Source of the DNA: Thamnidium elegans
Lineage: Eukaryota; Mucoromycota; Mucoromycetes; Mucorales; Mucoraceae
Reading direction: 5' to 3'
Assembly (NCBI GenBank): GCA_025201345.1
Contig: JAIXMG010000027.1
Span: 151,501 to 215,500, forward strand
Length of the DNA: 64,000 bases
The notes below the pieces were generated by a model, which searched no databases, was not told where the DNA came from, and was given only the letters and a program-made list of their open reading frames with translations. Of this stretch, positions 24,721 to 36,887 are shown piece after piece. A program made the position numbers and the translations under genes. Each line of letters opens with the position of its first letter. The stretch's first letter is position 1.

Positions 24721-25515
24721 ATGGATGTTAATTGTATAATTATTTATGACAATACTGCTCAAGCTAGTGTGGTATTTGCTTCAGAAAGTGTATATGACAT
24801 TTTAGGTTATACGCCAGAAGAGCTAATTGGTCACCCTGGTTACCATTTTACACATCCAGACGAACATGAAGCCTTGGCTTTAATTCATACAACCAATGTC
24901 GATGAACAACGCATGTCCTCGCTTACCACGTACCGTTCGCGTCATAAAAACGGGACGTATGTTCAAACTGATGTTATTATCCATTACTGTTATGATTCTC
25001 TGGTGAGTACACATTTTAAAGTATCTTCTCAAGATTGCCTTAGGCGTAGGATGAGAATCAATTCAGCTGATTTTGCATACTTTATTCAACATGACGGCAC
25101 AATTCAATTGAACGATCCACAAGAAAAAATGACCCACTTACGTGCCTTTAAAGATCTTTGGGGAAAAGATAAGAAGGTAAAAAGGAAGACGCAAGAACCA
25201 CGATTTTGTTTAATTTTAAATAGGTACACAGCAAAATGTACAATTGTATTTGCTACGAAAATGTGCGAAAGTTTAGTTGAATTAAACCAATTTAACTGTA
25301 TTGGCAAATCCTTGTATGATTTTGTTAGTCCTCAAGATTACGAAAATGTATCAAAACAAATCGAGCTGTCAAAGTCAAATGATTTGATTTCAAAGATAAG
25401 ATTCCATTGGGTTACTGAAGAAAACAAGCTGATACAAATTGAATCTGTTGTTAGCTGTACTTATGATGGTTTAGTTATGGTTTCACGTTTATGCCCTTTC
25501 TTTATTACGGAGTAA
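24721..25515 (+). CDS. Two-PAS-domain protein, white-collar-like without LOV or GATA finger
   Basis: Single-exon gene of 264 aa starting 85 bp after the ARP8 stop. I use the ATG at 24721; in-frame codons before it are T-rich and start only with TTG. A first PAS domain covers about residues 1-100 (VFASESVYDILGYTPEELIG, then the YRSRHKNGTYVQTDV strand pair). A second covers about 150-260 (CIGKSLYDFVSPQDYENV). No GXNCRFLQ flavin-binding motif is present, so blue-light sensing by a LOV chemistry is unlikely, and there is no zinc finger. Such PAS pairs resemble the sensor or dimerisation part of fungal white-collar proteins, where they pair with other PAS proteins. An intron-like GTGAGT...TTAG segment in the middle would break the frame if removed, so I treat it as coding. 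Confidence 0.75.
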   Translation: MDVNCIIIYDNTAQASVVFASESVYDILGYTPEELIGHPGYHFTHPDEHEALALIHTTNVDEQRMSSLTTYRSRHKNGTYVQTDVIIHYCYDSLVSTHFKVSSQDCLRRRMRINSADFAYFIQHDGTIQLNDPQEKMTHLRAFKDLWGKDKKVKRKTQEPRFCLILNRYTAKCTIVFATKMCESLVELNQFNCIGKSLYDFVSPQDYENVSKQIELSKSNDLISKIRFHWVTEENKLIQIESVVSCTYDGLVMVSRLCPFFITE

Positions 25516-26026
25516 TCCTTTTTTTTAAAAATTATTTTTACATTCATAAATTCTACCTTTGACCCTACAAGACAATTAACGGTGTAGACTCTCATTATTT
25601 CACCCAAATATAAACTACATATGCCAACATCATATCAACGGTAAGGTACGGTTATTAATTTTCATTGTATACCACCCAGTCAAGAGAGGTTAAATATCGA
25701 ATAAAAAAAAAAAGGTTTTATAGATATAAAAAAAAAAAAATTATATAAAAAAAGTTTGTGAGGGGGGCAGTTGTTTTTTGGTTCATTACTTCAGTTAAAG
25801 TAAATTTAAAAAGAAGACCTACCTATTTTATAGTAAAGTCTATCTTCTTCAGTGAAATGTATCATGGCGTATTTATATTAGTTACTTACTGTTCTCGTAG
25901 ATAATTTTAAGTCCATTGTTGATAAGTATCTTTGCCGTGAAACGAGTGCGATACGAACGAAACATCAAGAACAGGCATGAGGCTTCAGTGATAGGTTTGT
26001 ACCATCATCTAAACTCTAGTAGTAGT

Positions 26027-26058
<32 letters not shown>

Positions 26059-26867
26059 ATACAAATTTTCATTAAATTTAGCTAATAACCACGATAACTA
26101 TATATACTTACGTTATTTGGTCGTATCATCAATTATTACGGATCTTTCTCTTTCTTTTGCTTTGTATACTTTAGACTGGGAGTGCCCTCTCTTCTTACGA
26201 TATCATCATCTTTGAATGATGGTGATAGGCGGAATGAGTTCAGATAAGAAGTATAATAATATTGAGAACAATTTAAATCTTGTAAGCAATATCGTCAGAG
26301 AAGCTTATTCACTGTATGCTGCTTTTGAATAGATGATTTAACAGCATTCAAAAGATTCACGCGCGGTGATTGAATCAAAGAGCCTCTTTAAAAAAAAAAA
26401 AAAAAAAAGTTTGAAATGCATGCAACAAAAGAAAGGTCTATGATGAAAAACCATAAAAGGGAATTGAAAGGGCTTTGTATGACATCTTGGTACCTCTCTC
26501 TCCCGGGTATATTAAAAGCATCGAATTAAAAGAGTTATGAGTGAGCGTGTAATCTATAATTATAATGCACGTGTTTGTTGACTATTTACTTACTAAAATG
26601 AGGCTGGTGAGATTGTTCCCTGAGCTTTTTATAAACATTGTTGAATTAAACAAGTATAAAGACACGCAAAACCTTCTTTTGAGGAGGAGCGTGACATCAC
26701 AAAAGTTAATTTTTTTATAGCTTTTTTATAAGGTTACACATCAAGTCTGTAAGAAGTGCCTGAACGTCTTCTTTTCTTTTATTCTTATTTACTTTTTTTC
26801 TTTTTTTTACTATCCTTTTTCTTTCCTTTCCTTTTATTTATTTATTTATTAATCTATTTATTTGGGT
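25516..26867. other. Intergenic, AT-rich
   Basis: 1.35 kb with A/T runs, a TAG trinucleotide repeat and, near the right end, T/C-rich sequence that probably belongs to the promoter or leader of the RhoGEF gene. No gene is evident. Confidence 0.5.
26018..26058. repeat. TAG trinucleotide microsatellite
   Basis: An almost pure (TAG)n array of about 13 units with one interruption near its left end. It is in noncoding DNA. Confidence 0.9.
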
Positions 26868-27091
26868 ATGGATCAGAAATATCAATCATCTAGTCTTGAT
26901 GTAGGCTCGCCAACATTGGAAGCTCTTTATAATGACTTGGACATGTTTATAAATGAATTAAGTGTAAATACTAATTCCGACACTCGAACCGAGACAACAT
27001 TTTCCAAGAGATGTAATAAAGATATTACACCTTTAAACCTTGATAAAAACATGGTACATATATATTTTTTTTTTTTCAGAAACTTGTCTTT

Positions 27092-27129
<38 letters not shown>

Positions 27130-30100
27130 TGGGTTCCTTTTAGGATGAAGAACGACATTATGTGGATGAAAGTCCAGGTTATTCACCAGTGTTAGAAAAC
27201 TATACACGATTTAGTACAGCGACCGACAATAGCAAACCAACGATAGCAGTTGTTAATCGATCTAGTTCCACCTGCTCCAATACCAGCCTACCGCCTACTG
27301 CGCCTATATCACCTTCATTTTTAAGAGTCGGTGGCGGTGGCGGTGGTGGTGATTACTTTAGACAGACCAATAAAGATGATTATGTATTTACCACCAGATC
27401 CAGTTCATTAAATCGTACCACGTCTTCAGCAACGGGCAAATCAATTCTTTCGCCTAAAATGCTTTTTTCGAACCCAACATCTCCTCTTGCGTTTGAAACT
27501 GTGCATGAAAAAGAATTTCCAAATCAGGCTTTACTTTCATTCATCTCTAGTAATTTTATTAACGAAGTAGCTAGATTAAATCAACGTAGAAAGATTTTCT
27601 GTACAGATGAATATCCATTAAGTTTTAACGGAGAAGAAGCCACTGTAAGTCTATGCACAAGACGTTACAAACTCGTTTTAACATTATTATTTTTTTATTC
27701 AAGGATATTATTCGCTCGTTCATTCCTGCTGGATTAGGTTCTTCGGGTTATTTAGATATCGCTCAATGCCTAATGTATTGTAAACCTCCCCTTATTGTCC
27801 CTATTGCCTATTCCGAAAAGTCCCTTAGAAAAAACAAAATTTATAATTCAATTAATGAGATATATACTTTGGTAGAAGAAACATTAGATATAGAAGATGA
27901 AATACAAGGTGTTTATACTCCATTAACTCGTTGTTATTCTGTAAGCTGTTTACCTGGTCAACCTAATTGTTATTCTTCGTGTTGTCCCAACAAATCTAGT
28001 TCTGATGACCAATCAGTGAAACAACCTACTGTTTCTATTGTATCATCTACCTCTCATGATACTGTAAGTATATCAATCTTAGTTAAAAAAAAAACATAAT
28101 TTAATTTTCGTTGTTGTAGGCTGTTTCTCGCGCTTGGTCTGCTAGTGTAGCTAAAGATATTTTAAAAGCAATGCCTTCTCATGAAATTAGTAGACAAGAA
28201 GCCATTCATGAACTTATTTATACTGAAGATGATTATGTTCGTGATTTAAAGATTTTAGACCAGGTAACGTTCTCTATCGAGAAAACAAAGCAAAAGGTAT
28301 ACACATAAATAGATATTAAACTCCCCCCCTCCCACTTTTTATACAGGACTTTGCTAAAGAATTGTTAAATTCGCAATGTATTGAAGAATCAAGAAAGAAA
28401 GAATTTCACGACAAAGTAGTAAACAATTATCAAGAAATTTTGGCTATCCATGACAACTTGTATAAAGAATTACGTGACTACCAAGCAGTTTGTCAAGCCA
28501 ACAGTCGTATTGGTCTAATAGATAAAATTGGAGATATCTTTTTACGTCATATCCATGCCTTTATGGACGTTTATTTGAAATACGGACCTCATGTTGTATT
28601 GGCTGAATACGCTGCTAAAATTGAGTCAGAAACCAACATGGTATTTAAACACTTTATAAAGACAAAGGAACAATTAGCTCAGTGCAGGAGATTACCCTTT
28701 CGTCATTTTATTATTTTACCCGTGACTCGACTTCAAAGATATTCGTTACTATTAGATGCTGTACGAAAGAAGACGCCCGAAGAAAACCCAGATAAGGTCT
28801 ATCTTGGACAGTGCATAGAGATCATTAAAGAGATTGCTGGACAGATGGATAAAGAAACACTGGTCACTAAAAATACATTACGTATTCTAGAAATCGATGC
28901 TCGTATTCGTTATAAGCCAAATGAACATCATCAATTAGACTTGACAAAGCCAGGAAGAAAATTAATTTTCGAAGGTAATATGACCAGAAAATCCCATCTT
29001 GTTGTCGAAACCATTGAATTACATGTATTCTTATTTGATCACTTGTTATTAATGACCAAGGCAAAGAAATCTGCTATCAGAGATGGTGATGTTGAATATG
29101 TCATTTCAAAGATACCTATCCCTATGGAATTATTACATGTACAAGAAGCAACAGAAGGATTTTCAATTGGATTACGAAACATGAGCAGTACTTATAATAG
29201 TTCAACTGCAACTAGTACCATGTTATCTTCTACATCTCCTTTTGGTGCTAGTTTCCCTATACTGTTACAACATTTAGGCCGTCGTGGTGCTGATTACATG
29301 TTGTATGCTGAAAATGCTGCAACGCGTATAGAATGGAAAGAGAAAATCGTACAAGCAAAAGCAAACAAGGAAATGGCCGATATGGATAAACGTATCTTTG
29401 AAATTAGATCATTGAGTGATACAACATTTGCTGGATCAAATTACCAATCCAATACTCATAATCATGGTAAGGTGACATGTACTGTTCCATTTGGTAAGTT
29501 GCTAAATAAATCCATATATATATATATACGTATTCATAAACTAACAAATGATGATTATAGTGGGTGCTACCGGTATTCGCATGATTGCTATAGGTACACA
29601 ACATGGTATTTGGATGGGTATTGAAGGTGATACCAATACCATTAGTCATGTTTTATCTATATCAGATGTACAACAAATTGCAGTCTTAGAGGACCACCAT
29701 GTCTTTTTAGTTCTTTCAGGTAAGTGATCTCAAAATAAAAAAATAAATAAAAAAAAACTGTGAAATTTATATATTTTTCTTTTTTAGATAAAACATTATA
29801 CGCGTATGCATTGGATTCATTGGTTCCTACAGATTCTCGTAAAGTATCAGTAGATAAACCTCATCAAAAGGTAGCTCAACACATTTCATTCTTCCATTCT
29901 GGTGTATGTAACGGACGAACCATTGTTATTGCTATGAAAAAACGAGGTGTCGATAGTAACTTTAAGGTCCTAGAACCCATCTGTGGCGATTTAAGAAACC
30001 CCAAGAACAGTAAATTCTTTCATAAATCCGGATTATTTAACAAGATGCCATCCTGGTTTAAATCGTATATGGAATTTTATATCGGTACAGAATCGTACGC

Positions 30101-30674
30101 TATTCATTTCTTAAAGGCGCGTGTTGTAGTTGTTTGTGCTCGAGGATTTGAAATTATCAATTTGGAAGAGTTACATAAGAATCGTAATTTACCTGATGCA
30201 ACCAATTCGGATTTTGCGTTTGTAACCGAACGAGGTGACGATTTAAGACCCTTGGGTATGTATCGCTGCAGAGAACATTATTTGCTGTGTTATAATGCGT
30301 TTGCGTTTATGGTCAATGTACACGGTGGTCTTGTACGTGAAACTCCTCTTATTGAATGGGAAGGTGTTCCTCAGTCAGTTGCCTTTTATTATCCTTATGT
30401 GATTGGATTTGATCCTCGTTTTATTGAAGTGCGAAATGTAGAAACTGTAAGTTTTTCTGGATTGTATATATTATATTTTTTTATTAACACCTGTGTTTTT
30501 TTTATATGTATATAGGGTGAATTGGTTCAAATATTGGCAGGTACCCATATGCGTTGTCTCCAGTTTATCAATCAAACATTGGCACCTGTCATTCACGGAT
30601 GCATGGCTCATCCATTCAAATCTGATTTCCAATATGTATTCCAGTTAATGGGCACATTTGAACCACCTCTTTAA
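26868..30674 (+). CDS. Rho1 guanine nucleotide exchange factor, DH-PH-CNH (Rom2-like)
   Basis: Eight exons (26868-27053, 27144-27644, 27704-28063, 28120-28263, 28347-29493, 29561-29719, 29788-30446, 30516-30674) encode 1104 aa. In fungi this protein class loads GTP onto Rho1 and so drives cell-wall glucan synthesis and the integrity MAP-kinase pathway. A Ser/Thr-rich N-terminus with a polyglycine run (near 27330-27350) is followed by a region that includes DIIRSFIPAGLGSSGYLDIA. The DH domain spans about residues 374-560 (AIHELIYTEDDYVRDL, then LPVTRLQRYSLLLDAV). The PH domain spans about 590-720, and the citron-homology domain about 770-1095 (GATGIRMIAIGTQHGIWMG). The domain order is that of yeast Rom1/Rom2. 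It lies in tandem with eL39. Confidence 0.93.
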
Positions 30675-30946
30675 TTTAATTATTACCATTTTACTATTTA
30701 CTACCCCCTTACAAGTCTTTTATATATATACATATTCAAATTAAAAAAAAGAAATGTTAATTAGAATGAAAGTGTTTTTTTTCTTCGTTTTAATAAAATA
30801 AACTGTTCTTATTTGATTGGTTATCGGATTTTGAAATAGACAAAAGGGGGATGGTGTGGGAGTTCACTCACAAGAGCCGCAAAATAAGGAGTTGAGGTAA
30901 AGGGCGGAAAGAGGAATATTACCTTCTCTCTCACTTGATAACAGAA

Positions 30947-31264
30947 ATGGTAAGTGAATGATATATTTTTTTTAAAAATGGATGGATGGATGGATGGATA
31001 TAGATGTACTAAAAAAAATTAAAATAAATTATAGCCTTCTCAAAAGACATTCATCACCAAGGTCAAGCTTGGCAAGGCTAAGAAGCAAAACCGTCCTTTG
31101 CCTCACTGGTTCCGTCTCAAGACCGACACCAAGATTCGGTAAGCAATTTAGAAGGATTTAAAGCCGACCATTTTTTATTTTTTAAATACTAATAATAATA
31201 TTTGTTATATAATAGTTGGAACGCCAAGAGACGTAACTGGCGTCACACCAAGTTGAACATCTAA
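30947..31264 (+). CDS. RPL39: 60S ribosomal protein eL39
   Basis: A 51-aa gene hidden by splicing. Exon 1 (30947-30949) is just the ATG, followed directly by GTAAGT; exon 2 is 31035-31138 and exon 3 is 31216-31264. The protein begins [20 protein letters not shown] and continues with [20 protein letters not shown], then [11 protein letters not shown], which is the eL39 sequence pattern and the full family length. eL39 sits at the wall of the large-subunit exit tunnel. A first exon that ends at or next to the start codon is common in fungal ribosomal protein genes. The GC-rich codon choice compared with neighbours (AAG, CTC, GTC) fits high expression. The first intron contains a GGAT repeat. 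Confidence 0.96.
30979..31000. repeat. GGAT tetranucleotide repeat in the first eL39 intron
   Basis: About five tandem GGAT/ATGG units inside the intron that follows the start codon of eL39. Confidence 0.85.
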
Positions 31265-31584
31265 ATCTATTCAATTCAATTCAAGTTCAAACTGATGATG
31301 ATGATATTATTATGATTCAACCTTTCTTTTTTTTTTTCTTTTTTTTTTCTATCACCAAATTAGACTCAACTTGTAATTAAAAAACGAAGAATAGTTTAAT
31401 ATATTAGAGTCGAAAACGAAACTGTTATGTTTTTTTTATTTGTTTTTGAAATGGTGTTTTTTTTTATACAAATATATGTTTTATATATATTTCTTAAGCG
31501 GTATGTGTGTGTGTGTGTGTGTGTGTACAAAGAACATATGTAACAAAGTTTGGGGGGGGGGAAAGGGAGAGGAGGGGATGAGTT

Positions 31585-32178
<594 letters not shown>

Positions 32179-32414
32179 TTCTTATTTTTAAATCCGCAGT
32201 AGATTAATAAAAAGAAAAAGAAGAAATAAAAAAAATAAAAAAAAGAGGGAGCGCATAAATATAAATAAGTTCATGTGATCACGAAACCATATGACGCCCA
32301 TTACACACACTTGCTTTAAAAATTATCATCTTTCTTATTGGCTAATTATTTTGCTTATTTTTAATCTCTCTTTTTACATCTATCTATTCTCTTTTTAACC
32401 GCGTAAAAAAAAAA

Positions 32415-34238
32415 ATGCTTCCTCCAATTACTGATGGTATTAGTGAAAGTATAGGTTTAACACCTATGGTTAGATTGACAACTGAAAATAAAGGTTAATA
32501 TTTGCTACCTTATTAAAAACCTCTCTCAGTACTAATATAATGTAGTCAATATACTTGCAAAACTAGAGTTTACAAACCCAACCGGAAGTGGTAAAGATAG
32601 GCTTGCAAAGTATATTCTAGACCGTAAGTAAACATGTTTAAAACAACAACAACAATAACAGCAACAACAAAATAATACTTTATTAGAGCACGAGAAAAAG
32701 AATCCTTTCGAGTCTAGAGATAGCACAGCCAAGAGAACATTAATTATTCCTACTACTGGCAACCTTGGTATCTCTTTAGCCACTTTAGCAGCTAAAAGAA
32801 AGTATCGTATTATTGCTATTATACCTGAACGTACTTCCAATGACCGTATTGCTTTATTAAAGGCACTTGGTGTAGAAATATTACGTTCTCCTAATGAGGT
32901 TCGACCTGAAGCGCCTGAAAGTGCTTATTCAGTTGCTACTAAACTTGCTGAACAATTAACTGATGCTGCTGTAATGGACGAGGTAAATATACATACATAC
33001 AGCCAAAAAAAAAATTGCTTTTTAATTATTATTATGTGTACAGACAAAGTTACGTGATTTGACAGCATATCATGATTTGGCAGAAGAGATATTACAACAA
33101 ACAAAACTAGCTGTCGATTATGTTTTTGTGGGTGTTGAATCAGGTGCAACATTGACAGGTATTGCACAATACTTGAAAAAGAAAATACCAGGTGTAAAAG
33201 TAAAGGCATGAATTTTACGTCATATACTATCCATTTATTAAAAAAATAATTATATATAAGGTAATTGGTGTTGAACCAACAGAATCTATTTTAAGTGATA
33301 AGGAACATCACCGTGTCACTCGCTCAGTAAGTTAGACATACACACACACACACAAAAATTTACGCTGATAATATCAAGTAGGACTGGAAAATTGAAGATA
33401 TGGGAAGTAACTTTATGCCAATCAGTTTAGATAGTTCACTTGTAGATGAATGGATCAAAGTATCCGATCAAGAAGCCTATTCTTCAGCACGTCGTTTAAT
33501 TAAAGAACAGGGTATTCTTTGTGGCCCATCATCAGGTGCAGTGATGGCAGCAGCTGCACGTCATGCTGCGTCTACCTCATCTGACCACAGCACACACACA
33601 TTTCAATCTGTTGTCATTTTAAATGATTCTTGTAAAAACTACACTTGTACTTTATTATCTGATGATTGGTTATTTGAAAATAATTTAGCCGATGACTTGA
33701 TCACAAGTGAGTTAGAATATGTGTCTCAAAATAGATATCGTGCTGCAAGTGTAGAGGATCTTCAGTTACCTGCTGCGGTCACTATCTCTCCTGCTAGTTT
33801 GGTTTCTTATGCCTTGGATTTAATGTTGGAACGTGAATACTCTCAATTACCCGTAATTAATAACAGTAATCGAAAATTGGTTGGATACATCTCCATGGCT
33901 TCCTTACAGGATAATTTGGATCGTGGGAATGTACAATTATCTGATACCGTTGAATCTTGTATGTTTGCTTTTAAGAAGGGTGGTGTATCTTCTAACAAGT
34001 ATCAAGTTATTACGCCTGATACTAGCTTAGCTGATCTTGGTAAGTTTTTTCATTGTTTCTGCTATATATAATTTCATGTCTCTTACGTCTTTTATTATTA
34101 TTATTATTATTATTATTAGCTAAATTCTTTGAAAAGAATTCGTTTGCTGTTATTACCGATTTAAACAGGAAATGGTGTTTGGGTGTAGCTACAAAGTATG
34201 ATTTAATTAGTTTCTTACATAGACGTCAATTTTTGTAA
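32415..34238 (+). CDS. Cystathionine beta-synthase-like PLP enzyme with CBS-domain pair
   Basis: Seven exons (32415-32493, 32546-32623, 32687-32982, 33044-33205, 33261-33326, 33382-34039, 34120-34238) encode 485 aa. The fold-type II PLP core is clear: FTNPTGSGKDR with the PLP lysine at about 43, the phosphate-binding TTGNLGISLA loop, and CGPSSGAVMAAAA near residue 270. Family members condense serine or an activated serine with homocysteine or sulfide in the cytosol. The C-terminal third holds two CBS motifs (about 345-485), the regulatory AdoMet-binding module of CBS. There is no haem domain. The loop usually reading GTGGTITG is ESGATLTG here, so substrate preference may differ. The fourth intron has a GC donor (GCATGA) rather than GT, the only choice I find that joins VKVK to VIGVEP in frame. 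Confidence 0.87.
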
Positions 34239-34345
34239 AAATAAAATAAAAGTTTTATTGTATAAAATGATGAGGGGGTTTTTTTTTTCTATCTGCTAAA
34301 ATGTTGTGATATAATTGGGTATAAATTCTTTTGCTTTTTTATTCA

Positions 34346-35005
34346 TCAGGGTACATTGTTCTTCTTACTACTGGGTCTTAAACCTTTCATTATATTAGGC
34401 AAAAGCTCTCTACGCCACTGGTCTTTACAAGCTTTTTTAGCTCTACCTACAGCCAAAGAAATTCTATCCCATCGAATAGTCGTCATATCATCCAACTCCT
34501 TTTCTTTTACAATAGCTTCCAGTAATTCTAACCTTTCTATCTCTTGCCATCTTGGTTTATTTGAAGAAGGTGTTACAGATTCAGTTGAATGATCCGTTTG
34601 ATAATAACAAGACATATCCACAATCTTTATTTCAGTAGGCTTTCTTGGACGACCTCTTCGACGACCTGTAAAAGTAGCAGCACGAGTTAAAAGGTTTGAT
34701 TTACTTTTTGTAGAGGAAGTACATGACCGAAGTGAAGAGAATGAGGTAGAGGTAGACAAGGGAGGAATCAATGATGCTTGTTGCGTATTTGAAGAATAGA
34801 TACTAGCTGTATCATCACTAAGTGAATATAATGGTTGGTCTTGATGAGAAGGCAATAAAAGGTTAGAAAGTGAAGGTAAACGGTGATGGGTTTCTTGTTG
34901 AAGTGGGTGTATTGGACTTAATGTTAAATAATGGTCAGTAGGTTGTTGAAGTTTTAATAGGCCTTCAACTGCTCCTGTTTCATAATCTGTAAAATGATTT
35001 GACAT
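34346..35005 (-). CDS. AT-hook and Myb/SANT-like DNA-binding protein
   Basis: Single-exon gene of 219 aa. The first 110 residues are Ser/Leu/Gln-rich and look disordered. A GRRRGRPRKP segment at about 114-123 is a classical AT-hook that binds the minor groove of AT-rich DNA. A Trp-containing helical region at about 152-206 (RWQEIERLELLEAIVKEKEL, then IRWDRISLAVGRAKKACKDQ WRREL) fits a Myb/SANT-like domain. The two modules together suggest a nuclear regulator or chromatin factor, which is inference. The gene converges with the CBS-like gene, with 107 bp between stops. No yeast orthologue is evident to me. Confidence 0.75.
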   Translation of the reverse strand: MSNHFTDYETGAVEGLLKLQQPTDHYLTLSPIHPLQQETHHRLPSLSNLLLPSHQDQPLYSLSDDTASIYSSNTQQASLIPPLSTSTSFSSLRSCTSSTKSKSNLLTRAATFTGRRRGRPRKPTEIKIVDMSCYYQTDHSTESVTPSSNKPRWQEIERLELLEAIVKEKELDDMTTIRWDRISLAVGRAKKACKDQWRRELLPNIMKGLRPSSKKNNVP

Positions 35006-36111
35006 GATATTTTTTTTTTTGAAGAAGAAGCGTTTTTTTTTTCGTCTTTCTTTTATATGTATATTATTTCATTGTCTTGTTTATAGTATATGGTTTAAAC
35101 TATAAATAACACATTCTATTGATTATAGTGCCAATATTTTTTTACATATATTACATTATCATAATTATTTACTTTAAAAGGAAGAGGATCATCTCAGTGG
35201 TTATTATTGATCACAAGATTATCTAATATTAGTTAAAAAGAAAGAGAAGGGATAATGAGCTTTTTTCAAAGTTCTTTGTTTCTTACATGCATCTAATACT
35301 TGCGCTTTGCATGTTTGGGTCCAAGTATTTATTTATCTCGTGTCACTCTTTTTTCTTTTAAAAAAAAAGGAGAGGTTGTGCGTATCTCCAGTATAGTATA
35401 ATCATTTACGTTTGAAATTATACTGCCTCTTCTACTACACTACTTTGAGACTCGTTATAACATGTTTATTATAAAGAATAAAGTATTTATAAATAATAAT
35501 AAAAAATAAAAGTGAATGAATATAACTCTAACTGTGAAGGTTGATTTAGTTATATTCTAGAAATAGAACATGCTGATTATCCAAGGTACGTTCATATCCA
35601 TGTAGCCGATTGTAAAGATGATGGATCTTCTTTTTTCTATTTACTTCTTTTCAAACACGTTGTATTATAGTTACAGAATGAATCAAGGTGTTTGCTATTA
35701 TCTGTAAATCTTCTTTTTCTTTTTTACACGGATAATAAGGAATGTTCAATTTCACAAATCTTGATAGGCCCCATCTATCACAATTACGTTAATTATCCAT
35801 GTCTAAATTCATTTTAAAGCATTTAAATACATACCTTTAGTATCCGTAACGAATGACCAGGAACAAAAAAATACTTCATCAAGCTCGGAACGCCACCGCA
35901 CCATGTCAACTAGATAAACGCCCAACACCCTGTTTGAGTTTAAGTGAAGCATTGAAACTAGAAGAGTAAGGAATAAGATGGAAGCATCAGATAGTTAAAA
36001 GAGAGAGAAGAAAAAAAAATGTCGGGGTGTAATTCGCGTCAGTAGTTTTTATGCTGTGTAATTTGTAGCTTAAAATTGATGAGTGGCATGAAAAATTCTT
36101 AAAATGCGTTA
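35006..36111. other. Intergenic, AT-rich
   Basis: About 1.1 kb of AT-rich sequence with no convincing gene. The rightmost 30-40 bp show patchy inverted similarity to sequence just beyond the right arm of the next feature. Confidence 0.5.
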
Positions 36112-36170
36112 CCCATATTTTTTTCTTTCTAGAACCTCCTTTCTTCTCCCACAAATAATATTGTTGTCAA

Positions 36171-36887
36171 ATGAAAGAGCCAGTTTGTAATATACCAGAG
36201 TACAAGAAGTTCAAAATACCTGGGAAAGACTGTAGTAAATATGCTATGAACTTGGTGTTTAATGAGCTTGAATTAGAAAACTGGGCAAATCTCGATACTC
36301 TCATTACGCAAGACAAGAAATCTTTTAATGCATAACAATCAATAAAAAATAATAATACAAGGTTTCCCTCTCAAGCATTGCTAAACCTTTGACGCTCTAC
36401 CCATTTGTAAAAAGCTATGCCAATCAAGTCTTGCAATACTTGGAATCTTCTGGTATTTATAAGGTGTATTCAGAGAAGTATAAAGATTGTTTAAATAAAA
36501 AAAAAAAAAGTTAAAAGACGTTCGAAGAGAAGACTAGACAGCCAAACCGAACTCAATTCAGAAGCAAAAGTATTATTGAAAAAGAAAAAGGAGTTTATAA
36601 GAATCGAAACTACGATGGATAACTTGTCTGAATCATCTAAATCGGTTTATGGTAATGCTTCCTCTTTTTCCTCTCCTAGTGTTACTGCTGTCTCTTCTGA
36701 TGCTACTGATGTCTCTTTTGGTATTACTGCTGTATCTTCTGGTGCTACTACTGCTACTACTTCCTTTTCTGAAACTTCTGATGTTGCTGGCTTATCTTCC
36801 ACTACTAGTACCTCTCCAAATATCAATATTCGTGATACTATACGCGATGCTGCTGTTATCCTGCATGGAAGTTATCTTAATGTCTAA
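36171..36887 (+). CDS. Unknown Lys/Ser-rich protein, left-arm copy
   Basis: Reading starts at ATG 36171 with MKEPVCNIPEYKKFKIPGKD and runs to a stop at 36333. The same style of sequence continues after a gap with SLSSIAKPLTLYPFVKSYAN near 36370, then after a 12-A run with RRSKRRLDSQTELNSEAKVL, and finally a Ser/Thr-rich tail (TAVSSDATDVSFGITAVSS) ending at 36887. To join them, a short intron with a GC donor (AAT/GCATAA...CAAG/GTT) and a frame change across the A run are needed. The gene may be spliced in an unusual way or may be a pseudogene. The family is unknown to me; the Ser/Thr tail looks disordered. Confidence 0.4.

Noticed and set aside
25002..25043. Intron-like GTGAGT...CCTTAG segment in the PAS gene
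   Set aside because: Its removal shifts the frame and meets a stop at once, while the unspliced reading is fully open.
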